From Thermothielavioides terrestris NRRL 8126 (taxonomy: Eukaryota > Ascomycota > Sordariomycetes > Sordariales > Chaetomiaceae), in contig NC_016462.1 of NCBI RefSeq assembly GCF_000226115.1, positions 3,410,001-3,474,000 on the forward strand: a DNA stretch of 64,000 nucleotides, written 5' to 3'. The notes below the pieces were generated by a model that did no database searches, had not been told where the DNA came from, and was given only the letters and a program-made list of their open reading frames with translations. Of the stretch, positions 21,890-31,481 are shown one piece after another. Numbering within the stretch: the first letter of the stretch is position 1; each line of letters opens with the position of its first letter. A program made the position numbers and the translations under genes.

Positions 21890-22613
21890 TGGGCGGTCAC
21901 CCTCTGGAGTGTGGTAATCGATTTCCTTGCATTTTCCGCGTATACGCCTGTGCACTTACGATCCCTTGAGCACGTCGGCCCCATGGCTGAGATGACTTTT
22001 GCCCTATCCGGCCTGCATGTCGCCGTTGTCTTGGACCGTTCAGCCCACGGACATGATGCTGCTCGACAGAAATGCGGTCGCCAAGCCCTCTCGTTTAGGT
22101 ACTTTGCCGCCAGCCCCGGAGTGTTCGCATCTGCCTGGCGATCAGGACCCTAATGCTGCTGGCAAGTCTTGGCTTCACAGCACCAACTTTGGCTGCTGGG
22201 ACCCGAAGTCATCTGGCCAATGTAACGGCCTCAGCCTCTGCCGCCATCCGCCCCTGTTCCGGCCCGTGGCTCAGATGCGAGCTCGCCAATGACACTGCGC
22301 GGAGCCGATCCGAGCCTCACCACGCCGCCCCTGAAACCACGCCTAGCTCCCCAATGGGCAGTGTTCGTTGCAAAAATCTACACTAAATTCGACCTTGATC
22401 CCTGTGCCTGCAACAAAGAATGGCCCAATGCGAAAGAAGTGTCATGTCCGAAGACGGGGCTTTCCGCTCGCACTCGGGCAGTCTCCCGGCTTTCTTTCTC
22501 TTCTTTTCTTCTGATTTTCGCCCTCCCGTCAACCGTGACATCCTTCCCGTCCGTGACCACCCGATACACATCTCGGCCATTGTGCCTGGTCCCTAACCCA
22601 TGCTGCTGCCGAC
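21890..22613. other. Intergenic region
   Basis: Spacer between two plus-strand genes. No gene, RNA or repeat seen; it becomes CT-rich close to the downstream start. Confidence 0.6.
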
Positions 22614-24514
22614 ATGCACCCGATGACATGGAGTCTCGTCGCCGCACTCTGGGTTGAGCGAGTCGTCTCGGCGACGTGCCCCAACAAGACGGCGTCGCCA
22701 CTGGCCGTCCCCATCAGAGACACCCAGGTCGACCCCAGCATCGCGAACTCGACCATGAGGGGGATACCAGCCAAGATCGGCACGCCGCCCCAGGACATCG
22801 TCATGATCCCATGGCCGTAGGTTCGGCCATTTCTCCTGTGGACCCGTGAGTGTCGGGGCTAATGATGGGCCAATGGCCATGTCAGCGATCTGAACAACAC
22901 CTACATCTACGACGCTCAGTCCCCGTGCAACCCCAACGTCGTCGCGAACGACGTCGTGTGTCGCATCCGTCGAGGAGGCGAGTACCAAGAGGCGAATTCA
23001 TCCAGCTTCGCCAAGTCGTCGGATCTCGTCGCGGCCGGAGGCGCGACGCAGGAAATCACCACGCGCGGCTCCGAGGCGGGCGTGCCCAAGCTCATCTCGA
23101 CCAGCCTGGCCGGCACCGAAGTGCTGCAGGTCAACGGCACCAACGCCACGGCCTTCCCCATCGGCATCCCGCGCCAGATATGGGACAACGGCTACACGAC
23201 GCTGCACGTGCTGGGGCTGGGGTCGAACTCGACGTACCTCGACGCGCTGGTGCGGGCGGGGCAGATCCCGGGGCGCGCGTGGTCCGTCTTCTGGGGCCGC
23301 ATGTGGACGGGCAGCAGCGCGACCGACATGGACGGGTCGCTGGTGCTGGGCGGGTACGACGAGGAGAAGGTCATCGGGCGCAACTTCACGCAGCCGCTCG
23401 ACTACTCCGAAGAGACGGGCTGCTGGACCGGCATGAAGGTGACCGTGTCCGACATGGTGCTCAACTTCCGCAACGGCACCGACGCGAGCATCATGCCGCA
23501 CAACTCGGCCGTGCAGTGCTGCATCGTGCCGCAGCGCCAGCTGCTGTGGGAGGCGCCCACCGACATCGTCGGCCAGTTTGAGGAGGCCACGGGCACCGTC
23601 GACGCCGGCTACTCGCTCGGTCTGAACCGCGACGCGAGGCTGATCAACATGACGGCGACTCCCAATATGTAAGCGTCTTTTTTCTCTGCCAACCCCCCGC
23701 TCTGGCGCAGTCCACACTAACCCTCTCTCCCTTCTCTCTTCCCACTGTTAGCTTCGACGGCGACGTAACCTTCGTCCTCTCCTCGGGCCTGCAGGTCCGC
23801 GTGCCCAACGACCAGTTCATCGTGCCGCACGCCGACTTCCTCGACAGCGGCGAGCGGTCCGTCAACCAGTCGCAGAAAGAAATCCTCATCGCGCCCGTCG
23901 ACAGCAACCCGGCCACGCTGGGCCGCGCCTTCTTCACCGCCGCCTACCTGCTCGTCGACCACGACGACCGCTCCTTCACGCTGTGGCAGGCCAACCCGAC
24001 CACGCGGAGCAAACTGGTCGCTGCGCCGGGCAGCAGCAGCGGCAAGGCGGCCGGCTGCGGCGGGGTTGGTGGTGGCCAGGGCGATGCCGGGGACGGATCC
24101 GGAGCGGGATCCAACAAGGACGCGACCATCCAAGGGCGGGGCGTCAGCGCCGGCGTGATTGCCGGGGCGGCGGTGGGCGGCGCGGCGGTGCTGGCGGGCA
24201 TCGTGGCGCTGGTGTTTTTCCTGCGGCGGCGGAGGAAGAGGAACAGGGAAGGCGAGATGGCGCCCGCCGGCCCGCTGCCGCAGCCGGACCGGGCGCGCGG
24301 AAGCGCGGAGGGGGCGGTACTGTACTACAAGATCGACAACTCGGTGCCGAGCGAGGTGCCCGGGTCGATGCCCAAGCTGGCCGAGATGCGCGCGGACGAG
24401 TACCACCGCCCGCAGGAGGTGCATGGGGAGTCGTTGGCGCCGCCGGGTGCGGGCCTGCAGGAGACGGGGCGGCCGCTGACCTTTGAGTTGGACGCGGCGG
24501 AGCAGCGTCGGTGA
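22614..24514 (+). CDS. Membrane pepsin-fold protein lacking catalytic aspartates
   Basis: Exons 22614-22816, 22886-23668 and 23752-24514 (introns 69 and 83 bp) give 582 residues. A signal peptide (MTWSLVAALWVERVVSA) is followed by an A1-like domain: IGTPPQDIVMIPWP matches the strand that leads to the first active-site Asp, but the DTGS is replaced (PWPDLNNTYIYDAQ). At the second site GTVDAGYSLGLN replaces the usual D-T/S-G. Several N-glycosylation sequons occur (NNT, NGT, NST, NFT, NMT). A Gly-rich linker then leads to one membrane helix (GVIAGAAVGGAAVLAGIVALVFFL), an RRRRKR stop-transfer and a ~90-residue cytosolic tail. Inference: a non-proteolytic surface receptor or adhesin-like molecule, in contrast to the active protease at 5061-7118. 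An ATG three codons later (22623) is an alternative start. Confidence 0.85.
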
Positions 24515-24722
24515 TGTGGCGTTGGGGAGAGTGACTGGCAGAGTGGAGGCGAGATCTCGCATGTGGATAATTTTTCAATAATATCTATATGTCAGAAGCT
24601 TTCTGTCTTGTCTCGTTGAGCCCACAGCTCGTCTCCCAATCTCAAATGCTGACCCCTGAATCAGATCCCTCAAACCATGCCCCTCGCCGTCCCCGTGTAG
24701 ACCGCCGATGGCGAATGACATA

Positions 24723-26216
24723 TCACTCATCTTCTTTAGAGAACTGAGCAGCGTGTTCGGCCTTGTAGGCCCTCAGCTGCTCCATCTTCTTCTCCACCAG
24801 GGCGGGGAGCTTCTCCCTCGTCTCCGCGTCAAGCAACGCCAGACCGTCCCCGTCGCTGGGGTCGTGTAGCGCGGCCCAGTAGACGGCGTCCAGGTCCAGG
24901 CACCTCCTGGACGCGTAGTTGAACCAGAACCGTTTGCTCTCCCACGACTCGCGCATGCGGGCCGAGAGAGGCGGGTCGAGCCCCGGCTGCTGCGCCTCGA
25001 CCCGCTCCATCACGCGTAGGAATTGCTCCAGCCGTGGCTCGTACCGGGCCAGGAAATCGTCCATGCCGTCCTCTTCGATCCAGAGTCCCGGCTGTTTGAG
25101 GACCAGCCACCACGGCGGGTCGTAGGCGAATTGCTCGGGCATGGCGTTGGTGAACTCGAAGTCGAGGACGGCCGTGATGCGGAGGGTTTCCCGGTCGAAC
25201 AGCATGTTGTTGGGTTGCAGGTCGTCGCAGAAGATCTTGAATTGTGCGGGTGCTGAGTGCTCGTTGTCTGTGCAGAACCTGGGGATGAGTTGCCTGAAAC
25301 GATGGCGGGCGACGAAGCGTCTCTGGACATCCTCTTCGTCGTCGGCCAGGTTCCGTTGCGTCTCGAGGTGCAGGAGATGCTGCTGCGCAACCTGCTCGAA
25401 GAATTCGCTTGATGAGTCCAACGGCTTCGTGGGGAATTTGTCGATCGGGTAGCCGGTCGTCGTTCCCAAGATGTTCATGTTGAAGGTCAGGGGCCGCTCC
25501 GTGACGGCCCATGCTCCAGGCTTGGCCGGGTCATTCCGAGAGATGGCGCCAATCCGAGGGAAGCTGAGCCGGGACAGCTGAAGCATATACCCGGCAATCT
25601 GCTCGTAGAAGGTATCGAGCGTGGCCTCATCCAAATCTGGATTCAGAACCATCGGTTCGTACTCATCCTCCTTCGGTCGCTTCAGAAACCACGACAACCG
25701 CTCGCCCTCGATGTAGTCCATGATGATAAACGGTCCTAAGCCCCTTGGGCTCTCTGAGGCCGGGCCCCAACAGTGAATGCGAGGCAAGGGGATTGTCGTG
25801 TTCTCGCGGAGGTACTCGATAAATCGGGCTTCGTTGGCTACCTTTTCATCCCTCCACGGCGTCACCGTTTCGCCGGGCATGGCGAAGCGGATTAAGGCGC
25901 TAGGTCGCCGACCGTTAAAGTCGACGTGGTAGGAGATGTTGAAGGCGCCTTTGAAGAAGCCTTTGTAGGTTCCCGTGCCGCCGCCATTCAGACGGGCGTC
26001 GACGAAGGCGACGACCTCGTCAGCGGAGTCGATGAGCCGGCGTATCCAGGCTCGGCATTCCGCGTCAGCGGCTGCCTCAGCTAGTTCGTCGTACTCAGTG
26101 ATGGTCATGTCTACTTTCACAACGCTACTACCTGGTCGTTGCAGTGCGGAGCGGATCTCGTTCTGAATCAGTGAAATTTGAGCGGGGTTGGATTGACCTG
26201 TTGGCTCCAGGTTCAA
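24723..26216 (-). CDS. APH/protein-kinase-like phosphotransferase
   Basis: Intronless, 497 residues, of the aminoglycoside phosphotransferase (APH) fold family that is strongly expanded in filamentous fungi. The N-lobe includes NISYHVDFNGRRPSALIRFA with the ATP-binding strand and a candidate Lys/Arg. The hinge has FIIMDYIEGERLSWFL. The catalytic loop reads FCDDLQPNNMLFD in place of the more usual HGDLxPxN, so the His-Gly is replaced by Cys-Asp while the catalytic Asp and the Asn remain. The metal-binding motif is VLDFEFTNA. No signal peptide. Physiological substrates of the fungal members are mostly unknown; antibiotic resistance should not be assumed. It faces the membrane pepsin-fold gene tail to tail, 209 bp apart. 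Confidence 0.85.
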   Translation of the reverse strand: MNLEPTGQSNPAQISLIQNEIRSALQRPGSSVVKVDMTITEYDELAEAAADAECRAWIRRLIDSADEVVAFVDARLNGGGTGTYKGFFKGAFNISYHVDFNGRRPSALIRFAMPGETVTPWRDEKVANEARFIEYLRENTTIPLPRIHCWGPASESPRGLGPFIIMDYIEGERLSWFLKRPKEDEYEPMVLNPDLDEATLDTFYEQIAGYMLQLSRLSFPRIGAISRNDPAKPGAWAVTERPLTFNMNILGTTTGYPIDKFPTKPLDSSSEFFEQVAQQHLLHLETQRNLADDEEDVQRRFVARHRFRQLIPRFCTDNEHSAPAQFKIFCDDLQPNNMLFDRETLRITAVLDFEFTNAMPEQFAYDPPWWLVLKQPGLWIEEDGMDDFLARYEPRLEQFLRVMERVEAQQPGLDPPLSARMRESWESKRFWFNYASRRCLDLDAVYWAALHDPSDGDGLALLDAETREKLPALVEKKMEQLRAYKAEHAAQFSKEDE

Positions 26217-26709
26217 GCACGAGAAGAGAGCAGCGGTTGGGATTGGCTAGCCTGGACCGGGTTGATCGCCAGTGTTCGACAGCCTTGACCGCTTCTCTCC
26301 TGATGCTCGAGTTAAAGTAGGAACCTTACTAACACCTCGGACATACTATATACTTTGACCGCTGATCACAGCAAGACAACAGTTCCCTGAATCTTCGAGG
26401 CGGCATGAGGAAGCCGGATGTAGGCGCCGCAGCCGGCCCGTGTTCAGGCGACGGGCCTAGGATGGGTTCGAGGCGCGGCGCAACTGCACAAGATTGGAGC
26501 CCGAGGTGCGGGGCTCGAGCAAATGGACGGTTGACAACAAGGCTGGGCGTTTGGAGAGATAGGGAGACCGGAGGGTGCTGTGGTCGGGGGCAGGCGATAA
26601 CCTTCGTAATCAGTGTGAAGGTCCCAAGCAGGAGCCGTGCCCGTTTGCTCTTACACCTTTCACACCCGTCTTGACTCTTGCTTTCCACTCCGGAACGAAA
26701 CATCTCGAA
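26217..26709. other. Divergent promoter region
   Basis: Lies between the minus-strand APH-like gene and the plus-strand DUF7770-like gene. No gene or repeat seen. Confidence 0.55.
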
Positions 26710-27352
26710 ATGTCCCAAGCTTCTCGAGATAAAACCTCTCGATTCGTTTACCCAATCGACGAACTCCTCGCTAATCGGCACACGTCTGCGATGCATGTGT
26801 TCTTCCATCATGATGGAGACCTAGCCGATGCGAGAAACGCGAACGTCATCGGCGCTTTCCTCGCCGTGCTACCCCCAGAAAAGGCCGCAGCGGAAGCGAA
26901 CCGATGGATCCTCGTGCTGCGGACCGGCCAGCAGTCGACAATGGCGATTGAGCTCAAGCAGACCGACCCGGTGGGGAACACAGCAGTGTGCTGCTCGCCG
27001 GGGCCCCGCGTGCTCGATAGGTAGCGAGGCGGGGGTTCTGGAGGGTTGTGCGAGGGGTTGGCCGCTTGCAGTCCGACATGGAACCGTGGTCGGCGACTGG
27101 ATAGGCCGCCTCGAGGAGACGGGCTCGACGAGATACAGGCTTTCGAAAGTCCGAGGTACGCCTCTGCTTAAAGGGGCGAGATGGTGGATGGACTGTGCTC
27201 TTCTCCAGTTGGGCGGCTTTCTTGCCTCGCCGCATCGCGACGTTAACGATCTGAAGGCATGGATTAGGCTGGAATGGGAAAGGGATGGGAGCCCGAGGGC
27301 TCCTGGCGAGCTCCAGACACTTGAGAGAGGCGTATGGTTGGAGATGGAGTGA
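26710..27352 (+). CDS. DUF7770-like fungal protein, intron unresolved
   Basis: Two open segments in different frames together look like the fungal family I know as DUF7770. The first (from ATG 26710) reads MSQASRDKTSRFVYPIDELL and contains ANRWILVLRTGQQSTMAIEL, matching the family's NHW-x-FL...S-V-x-(I/L)-D strand pair. The second ends at 27352 and contains GTVVGDWIGRLEETGSTRYR and GARWWMDCALLQLGGFL, matching the TV-x-D-x-I...RY...G-x-R-(F/W)-W pattern. They must be joined by an intron between about 26970 and 27080. Candidate pairs include donor 26971 with acceptor about 27043; the strongest-looking donor (AG/GTAGCG near 27021) has the wrong phase for the best acceptor. A frameshifted pseudogene is therefore also possible. 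Function of the family is unknown; small, no signal peptide. Confidence 0.55.
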
Positions 27353-27554
27353 GTCGGTTACACAAGCCAGCAAGGCACACGTTGTCCAGGGTCACTTCGA
27401 GCCCGGCAGAGGCGCCATAACAAGTAGTAACATGGAAGCTCAGTGCGTGTCCGAGGTAGTTTTCTTCTTTTTTCCTTCTGAGACTGCTGAACCCATAATG
27501 ACTGATGCTTTTCGTGTGGCCCTTCCACACAGATGCACTTCTCCCCAAACTATC

Positions 27555-28049
27555 TCAGTCGCCATTACAGCGTCCCATCCTACAGCCTTCGCACAGAAGA
27601 TGTTCATGCGCCGGCCCGCCCTTGTCTCCGTTGTACTCGGGCGGCGTCGTGGGAATGCCAGCCCACTTCTTCAGCCGGTATGACACCCTGTCGACGTACG
27701 ACTTCTCGTCGAGGCGCAGGACGCCCAGTTGCTTGCAAGATTTGCAGCGCTGCTTGTACACGACGGCGTTGTAGCCATTGCCCGCGTACCGCCGAATCTG
27801 GATGGCGATTTTCTTGCTTCCCCAACCCTGCTGGGAACAGGTCGGGTTGCGACATTCGAAGCTGCCCATAACGTGGGTCGAGTAGTCGTCGATGGCGTCG
27901 TGGTCGCCTCCCGCCTGGTTGAACCACGGTTCCGGAAAGATATTCGCGTGAATGGCGTCCTCGACGGCTTCGTGAAGGGACGGGAACATGGCTGTCGCAT
28001 TGTTGGAAACATATCTGCCGAATCTGTGACGCCCTTTGGCGATGGCCAT
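27555..28049 (-). CDS. 3CxxC-type zinc-binding domain protein
   Basis: A 164-residue protein that is almost entirely one 3CxxC-type zinc-binding domain (zf-3CxxC, also found in vertebrate receptor-transporting proteins). The cysteine pattern is visible: FECRNPTCSQQGW, then KQRCKSCKQLG, then LLCEGCRMGRC. Between them are IQIRRYAGNGYNAVVY and RLKKWAG, as usual for the family. The upstream in-frame region to 28223 could extend the protein by 58 residues, but that part has no family resemblance, so the ATG at 28049 is preferred. No signal peptide or membrane helix. Family members in fungi are uncharacterised; RNA or protein binding would be guesswork. It lies tail to tail with the DUF7770-like gene. 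Confidence 0.8.
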   Translation of the reverse strand: MAIAKGRHRFGRYVSNNATAMFPSLHEAVEDAIHANIFPEPWFNQAGGDHDAIDDYSTHVMGSFECRNPTCSQQGWGSKKIAIQIRRYAGNGYNAVVYKQRCKSCKQLGVLRLDEKSYVDRVSYRLKKWAGIPTTPPEYNGDKGGPAHEHLLCEGCRMGRCNGD

Positions 28050-29202
28050 ATTTTCAAGAGACGTGAGCTCAAGGTCGAAATAAGCTGGGCAGACAGGACT
28101 GAAAGTTGGTTTGGGACTAGTGGTGTGGTTTCTTCGTCCGAAACCTGGGCAACAAGCGAGGGGTATTAACCACGGGCGCTCGTGCTGTTTGTTCCTGGGT
28201 GGCCTACTCCGCACTTCAGCCAAAGCTGAACGCTATCATGCATCATTGCCAGCGTGTAGTTTCTGTCTAGACCAGTTGCAGTGATAGCAGACGGCGATGA
28301 TGCTCACAAGGGACCGGTGCCACGTATCTTCCCGAGCCGTGAACATCCAACAGAGATGCGGAGATGATGGCACTGCGGGCCTCAGTGCATTTCCGGTCCC
28401 AGTGCGTTGCCATAAACCAGATGAATCAAGCATGATGAGTGCCTATTGGTGGTTGAGTAGCCCATGCAGGACCTGCAGACACATCACACTACCTGCTGGC
28501 TCCCTGACAGGGCACTTCTCTGCCGCGATGTCAGATTTTGCTTGGTTGTCGGCGCAAGGGTTGTCACCTGGACATCGTCGGTGGCTTGGGTAGATGCATT
28601 TGCGCCTGGCGTTGGCAGAGTCGGTGTCCTTCCCCGCGACCCGGCCCTCCCAGAGGTTGGCCCCTCCCTGCTGTTGGCCGTCACTGGAGCGTTACGCATC
28701 CTAATCAGAGGGCCGCTATCATCCAATGGGTGCCCTGTGCACTTGTCCATGATCGTCGCAGCCCGAGACCGAGGAAGCAGCGCATTGTAGTGTATGACCT
28801 GTGCCATCGCGGCAAGTGAGTTTAGCGCTTGATCCGTTGTTCAACTCCTCGGCGCCGGGTAATTGTTTCAGCCCGGACCAGACGGGTGCCTCGAGTAGGG
28901 CCAGGGAAGGCGGAATGTGGAGAGAAAACGCCAGACGGAATCAAAGTTAACCTATCGGAGAGGCGCTTGCCTTGGGCTTTTGTGCATTCTTGTTCCTTGG
29001 AACTGGCGGCTTGCCGCTGCTTTCGCCCACACAACCTGGAAGAGCCAAGGGAGGTTGGTGGCCGGGACACAGCAGGAGGCTTACGCAACGCGGACCGCCC
29101 CTGCCTATAGGTACAGTAGAGTTCTGCGCCGAGACCAGTGACCAGCGCCGTCAAACGACTGCTGTAGGCCTCAGGTCAGTTTTGCTTAAAATAGGTACCT
29201 GG
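28050..29202. other. Intergenic region
   Basis: No supported gene. Ends at the left border of the split dispersed repeat. Confidence 0.55.
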
Positions 29203-29315
29203 TACCCTATGGCGACTGTCTGCCTCCGTAAGTGTGAAGCGAAGCCGCGCAATAATTTAGCTACAGAGAAATTAGCACTGTACAAATGGCACTAGGTCAC
29301 CTGACTTGGGCCTCT
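29203..29315 (+). repeat. Dispersed ~250-bp repeat, left part of interrupted copy
   Basis: Begins accctatggcgactgtctgc and runs through gtgtgaagcgaag, acagagaaattagcactgtacaaa and acttgggcctct. It matches the minus-strand reading of 20703-20944 up to the GCCTCT at which that copy continues without interruption. The matching right part is at 31246-31390. Confidence 0.85.
29310..29315 (+). repeat. Target-site duplication GCCTCT, left copy
   Basis: Six-base direct repeat abutting the left inverted terminus. The second copy is at 31240-31245; the uninterrupted repeat at 20703-20944 has only one. Confidence 0.85.
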
Positions 29316-29517
29316 TACGGCGCTCCAAATGTATTACTGTCTATTAACCCAAACCCGTTTGCAACTGACCGCCAGCCGAACAATAGCCACAGCAACCAGC
29401 TTACCCCGCTACAACCCGATTTTAAGAATTGCCCCTCGCTCTATACAATCGCCCCTCGCTCTATACAATTAAAGATATTTTAGCTACCTTACACCTTGCA
29501 ATACCTCTAGGAGCTAT

Positions 29518-30120
29518 AGGCAGGGCGTATATAAGCCACAGGCAGGGTATCTATACAACTGTGGCTACTGTAGGCAGGGTATACAACTGTAGCTGCCACA
29601 GGCAGGGTGCACAACTGTGGCTGCCGCAGGCAAGGTGCACAACTGTAGCTACCGCAGGCAGGGTATACAACTGTGGCTGCTACAGGCAGGGTGCACAACT
29701 GTGGCTGCCGCAGGCAGGGTGCACAACTGTGGCTACCGCAGGCAGGGTGCGCTACTGTGGATGCCACAGGCAGGGTGCACAACTATAGCTGCCGCAGGCA
29801 GGGTGCACAACTGTGGGTGCCGCAGGGTACGCAACTGTGAGTGCCACAGGGTGCGCAACTATAGGTGCCGCAGGGTACGCAACTGCTCTATAGGTGCCGC
29901 AGGGTACGCAACTGCCCTATAGGTGCCGCAGGGTACGCAACTGCCCTGTGGGTACCGCAGGGTACACAACTGTGGGTACCGCAGTGGTACATAACTGTGG
30001 GTGCCACAGGGTGCGCAACTGCCCTGTGGGTGCCACAGGGTATACAACTGTAGGTGCTGCGGGGTATACAACTGTGGATACTACAGTGGCATATAACTGT
30101 GGGTACCGCAGGGTACGTAC
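29518..30120 (+). repeat. Minisatellite, ~22 units of 24-29 bp
   Basis: Tandem units with the core aggcagggtgcacaactgtg. The first ten are mostly 28 bp (aggcaggg... start); the later ones lose the ggc and become 24 or 29 bp, the long form having an extra ctctat or cctgt block. Units differ by transitions (tatacaactgtagc versus gcacaactgtggc), so the array has diverged. All lies within the TIR element. Confidence 0.9.
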
Positions 30121-30711
30121 AAGCTATAGGTACTATAGCAGGGCTCTCTAGCTAGCATCAAGCTTAGTTGAAGGGTCTTAGCCTAGACTAGTAAATATTG
30201 CTAAAACTAAACACTAGGCTTAATTAAGAAACAAGCCTTAACACTCCAACTAGCCTTGAACTTTCAACTAGCCTTGACATATACTATATAGCGCCTAGGC
30301 CAGCGCCTAGCAATTCTATATTATAGTACCCCTCTAGTATATACACTTACTATCCTCTTACACTACACTTACCGACGTTAGCGCCTATCCCTATACCCTA
30401 CTATCTAATGTTCTTATATCTCCTACTCTGTATATTGTATATATCGAATTGCCTATGGATTCGGCTACATAGCGATGATCCTAGTATATAACTCGAGAAT
30501 TAGCAGCATTATAGCAGACATTGGATATGGATAAGCTTACTTACGCCCCACTAGCACCCGACCCTATCCACCTACTATCCGATATTCTACTGTGATATCC
30601 CTAGCCCTAGATATCGTATACATCAAATTATCTATAAACTTAATAGTTAGTAGTATCGTAGTATATATTGAATGTAGATAACTTGCCTTACGAAGAGGTT
30701 AAAGAAGGATA

Positions 30712-30831
30712 GAAGTTGTAAGCAATAGCAAAATAGAAGTTGTAAACAATAGTAAGATGGAAGTTATAAGCAATAGCAAGATAGAAGTTGTAAACAATAG
30801 CAAAATAGAAGTTGTAAGCAATAGCAAGGCA
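30712..30831 (+). repeat. Five 24-bp tandem repeats
   Basis: Units start at 30712, 30736, 30760, 30784 and 30808, each of the form gaagttgtaagcaatagcaa plus four bases, alternating between a gcaatag and an acaatag version. Located in the AT-rich right half of the TIR element. Confidence 0.9.
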
Positions 30832-31239
30832 ACTCAGTTAAAGCCTTGAATCAGTTGTTCTCAGCTAGCATAGCTACTTAGCAATTCAACGCAATTGATA
30901 GAGCCATTTATAGCAGGTTAGCTTATAGAGGTATACCCTAGAACATTTCTCTAGCTAATCAAATAGCCAGATTATAGGGCACCTATCAAGGCTAGTTGAA
31001 GGTTCAAGGCTAGTTGCAGCTATCAAGGCTAGTTGGTTATAGCTCAAGGCCAATTAGCCTTAATGCCTCCCACATTTTCCCGCTACGGTAGATAAGCGAG
31101 AGCGATAGGCAGGGTAGGCAATGTTTTATTGCATATAGCGAAGAGCGATTTTGAAAGTGGGCCAGGTTTGTTTGTTTAGTTGGAGTTAGTTGCAAACGAG
31201 TGTCACATTTATAGACAGTGATACATTTGGAGCGCCGTA

Positions 31240-31245
31240 GCCTCT
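31240..31245 (+). repeat. Target-site duplication GCCTCT, right copy
   Basis: Directly follows the right terminus ...GGAGCGCCGTA and is continuous with cgaccag of the host repeat. Confidence 0.85.
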
Positions 31246-31390
31246 CGACCAGTCGCTATACGAGAAACTCTTGGAGGATTTGCCTAGTAAATTGAAGCGA
31301 AGCTAGGCTAGCTTCTGCATACACTACCTAAGGTACCTATGTGTATGCAAGCACTTGTTACAGAGCTTCATCTTTAAGCTTCGTGTCAAT
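31246..31390 (+). repeat. Dispersed ~250-bp repeat, right part of interrupted copy
   Basis: Continues the host repeat: cgaccagtcgc, ctcttggaggatttgcc, ttgaagcgaagct and gagcttcatctttaagcttcg. It matches the minus-strand reading of 20703-20944 after GCCTCT and ends at about 31390, some 90 bp before the next gene's start. Confidence 0.85.
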
Positions 31391-31481
31391 CAAGACTGCT
31401 GGCGTCTCCCATATGTCGCTACCCCTCCAACAGGCTTGCCTGGCCCCTTGATCTGGTCGTCGGTCCAGTACCTCCTTGGTC

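Larger units (their letters stand above)
29316..31239. mobile_element. 1,924-bp TIR element with 6-bp target duplication, class unknown
   Basis: Both ends begin TACGGCGCTCCAAATGTAT when read inwards; the first 29 bases agree with one mismatch (left TTACTGTCTAT, right CACTGTCTAT), and a second matching block CGTTTGCAACT lies about 40 bases in. The element is flanked by GCCTCT duplications and sits inside a copy of the dispersed repeat. The interior has no coding potential: a GC-rich minisatellite (29518-30120), an AT-rich stretch, and a 24-bp tandem array (30712-30831). Non-autonomous and probably old. The 6-bp duplication and TACGG end recall, from memory, descriptions of the IS3EU superfamily (TAYGG-type ends); that is a lead, not an assignment. 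Confidence 0.85.

Noticed and set aside
24960..25120. tRNA or other structural RNA genes anywhere in the window
   Set aside because: I scanned for GGTTCGA-type T-loops with a plausible cloverleaf on both strands and found none I could support; the coordinates given are only one stretch checked.
29429..30151. Open frames with repeated CTTVAAAGRVHNCG-like peptides in the minisatellite
   Set aside because: They are translations of the 24-29 bp tandem array, open in several frames, not a protein gene.
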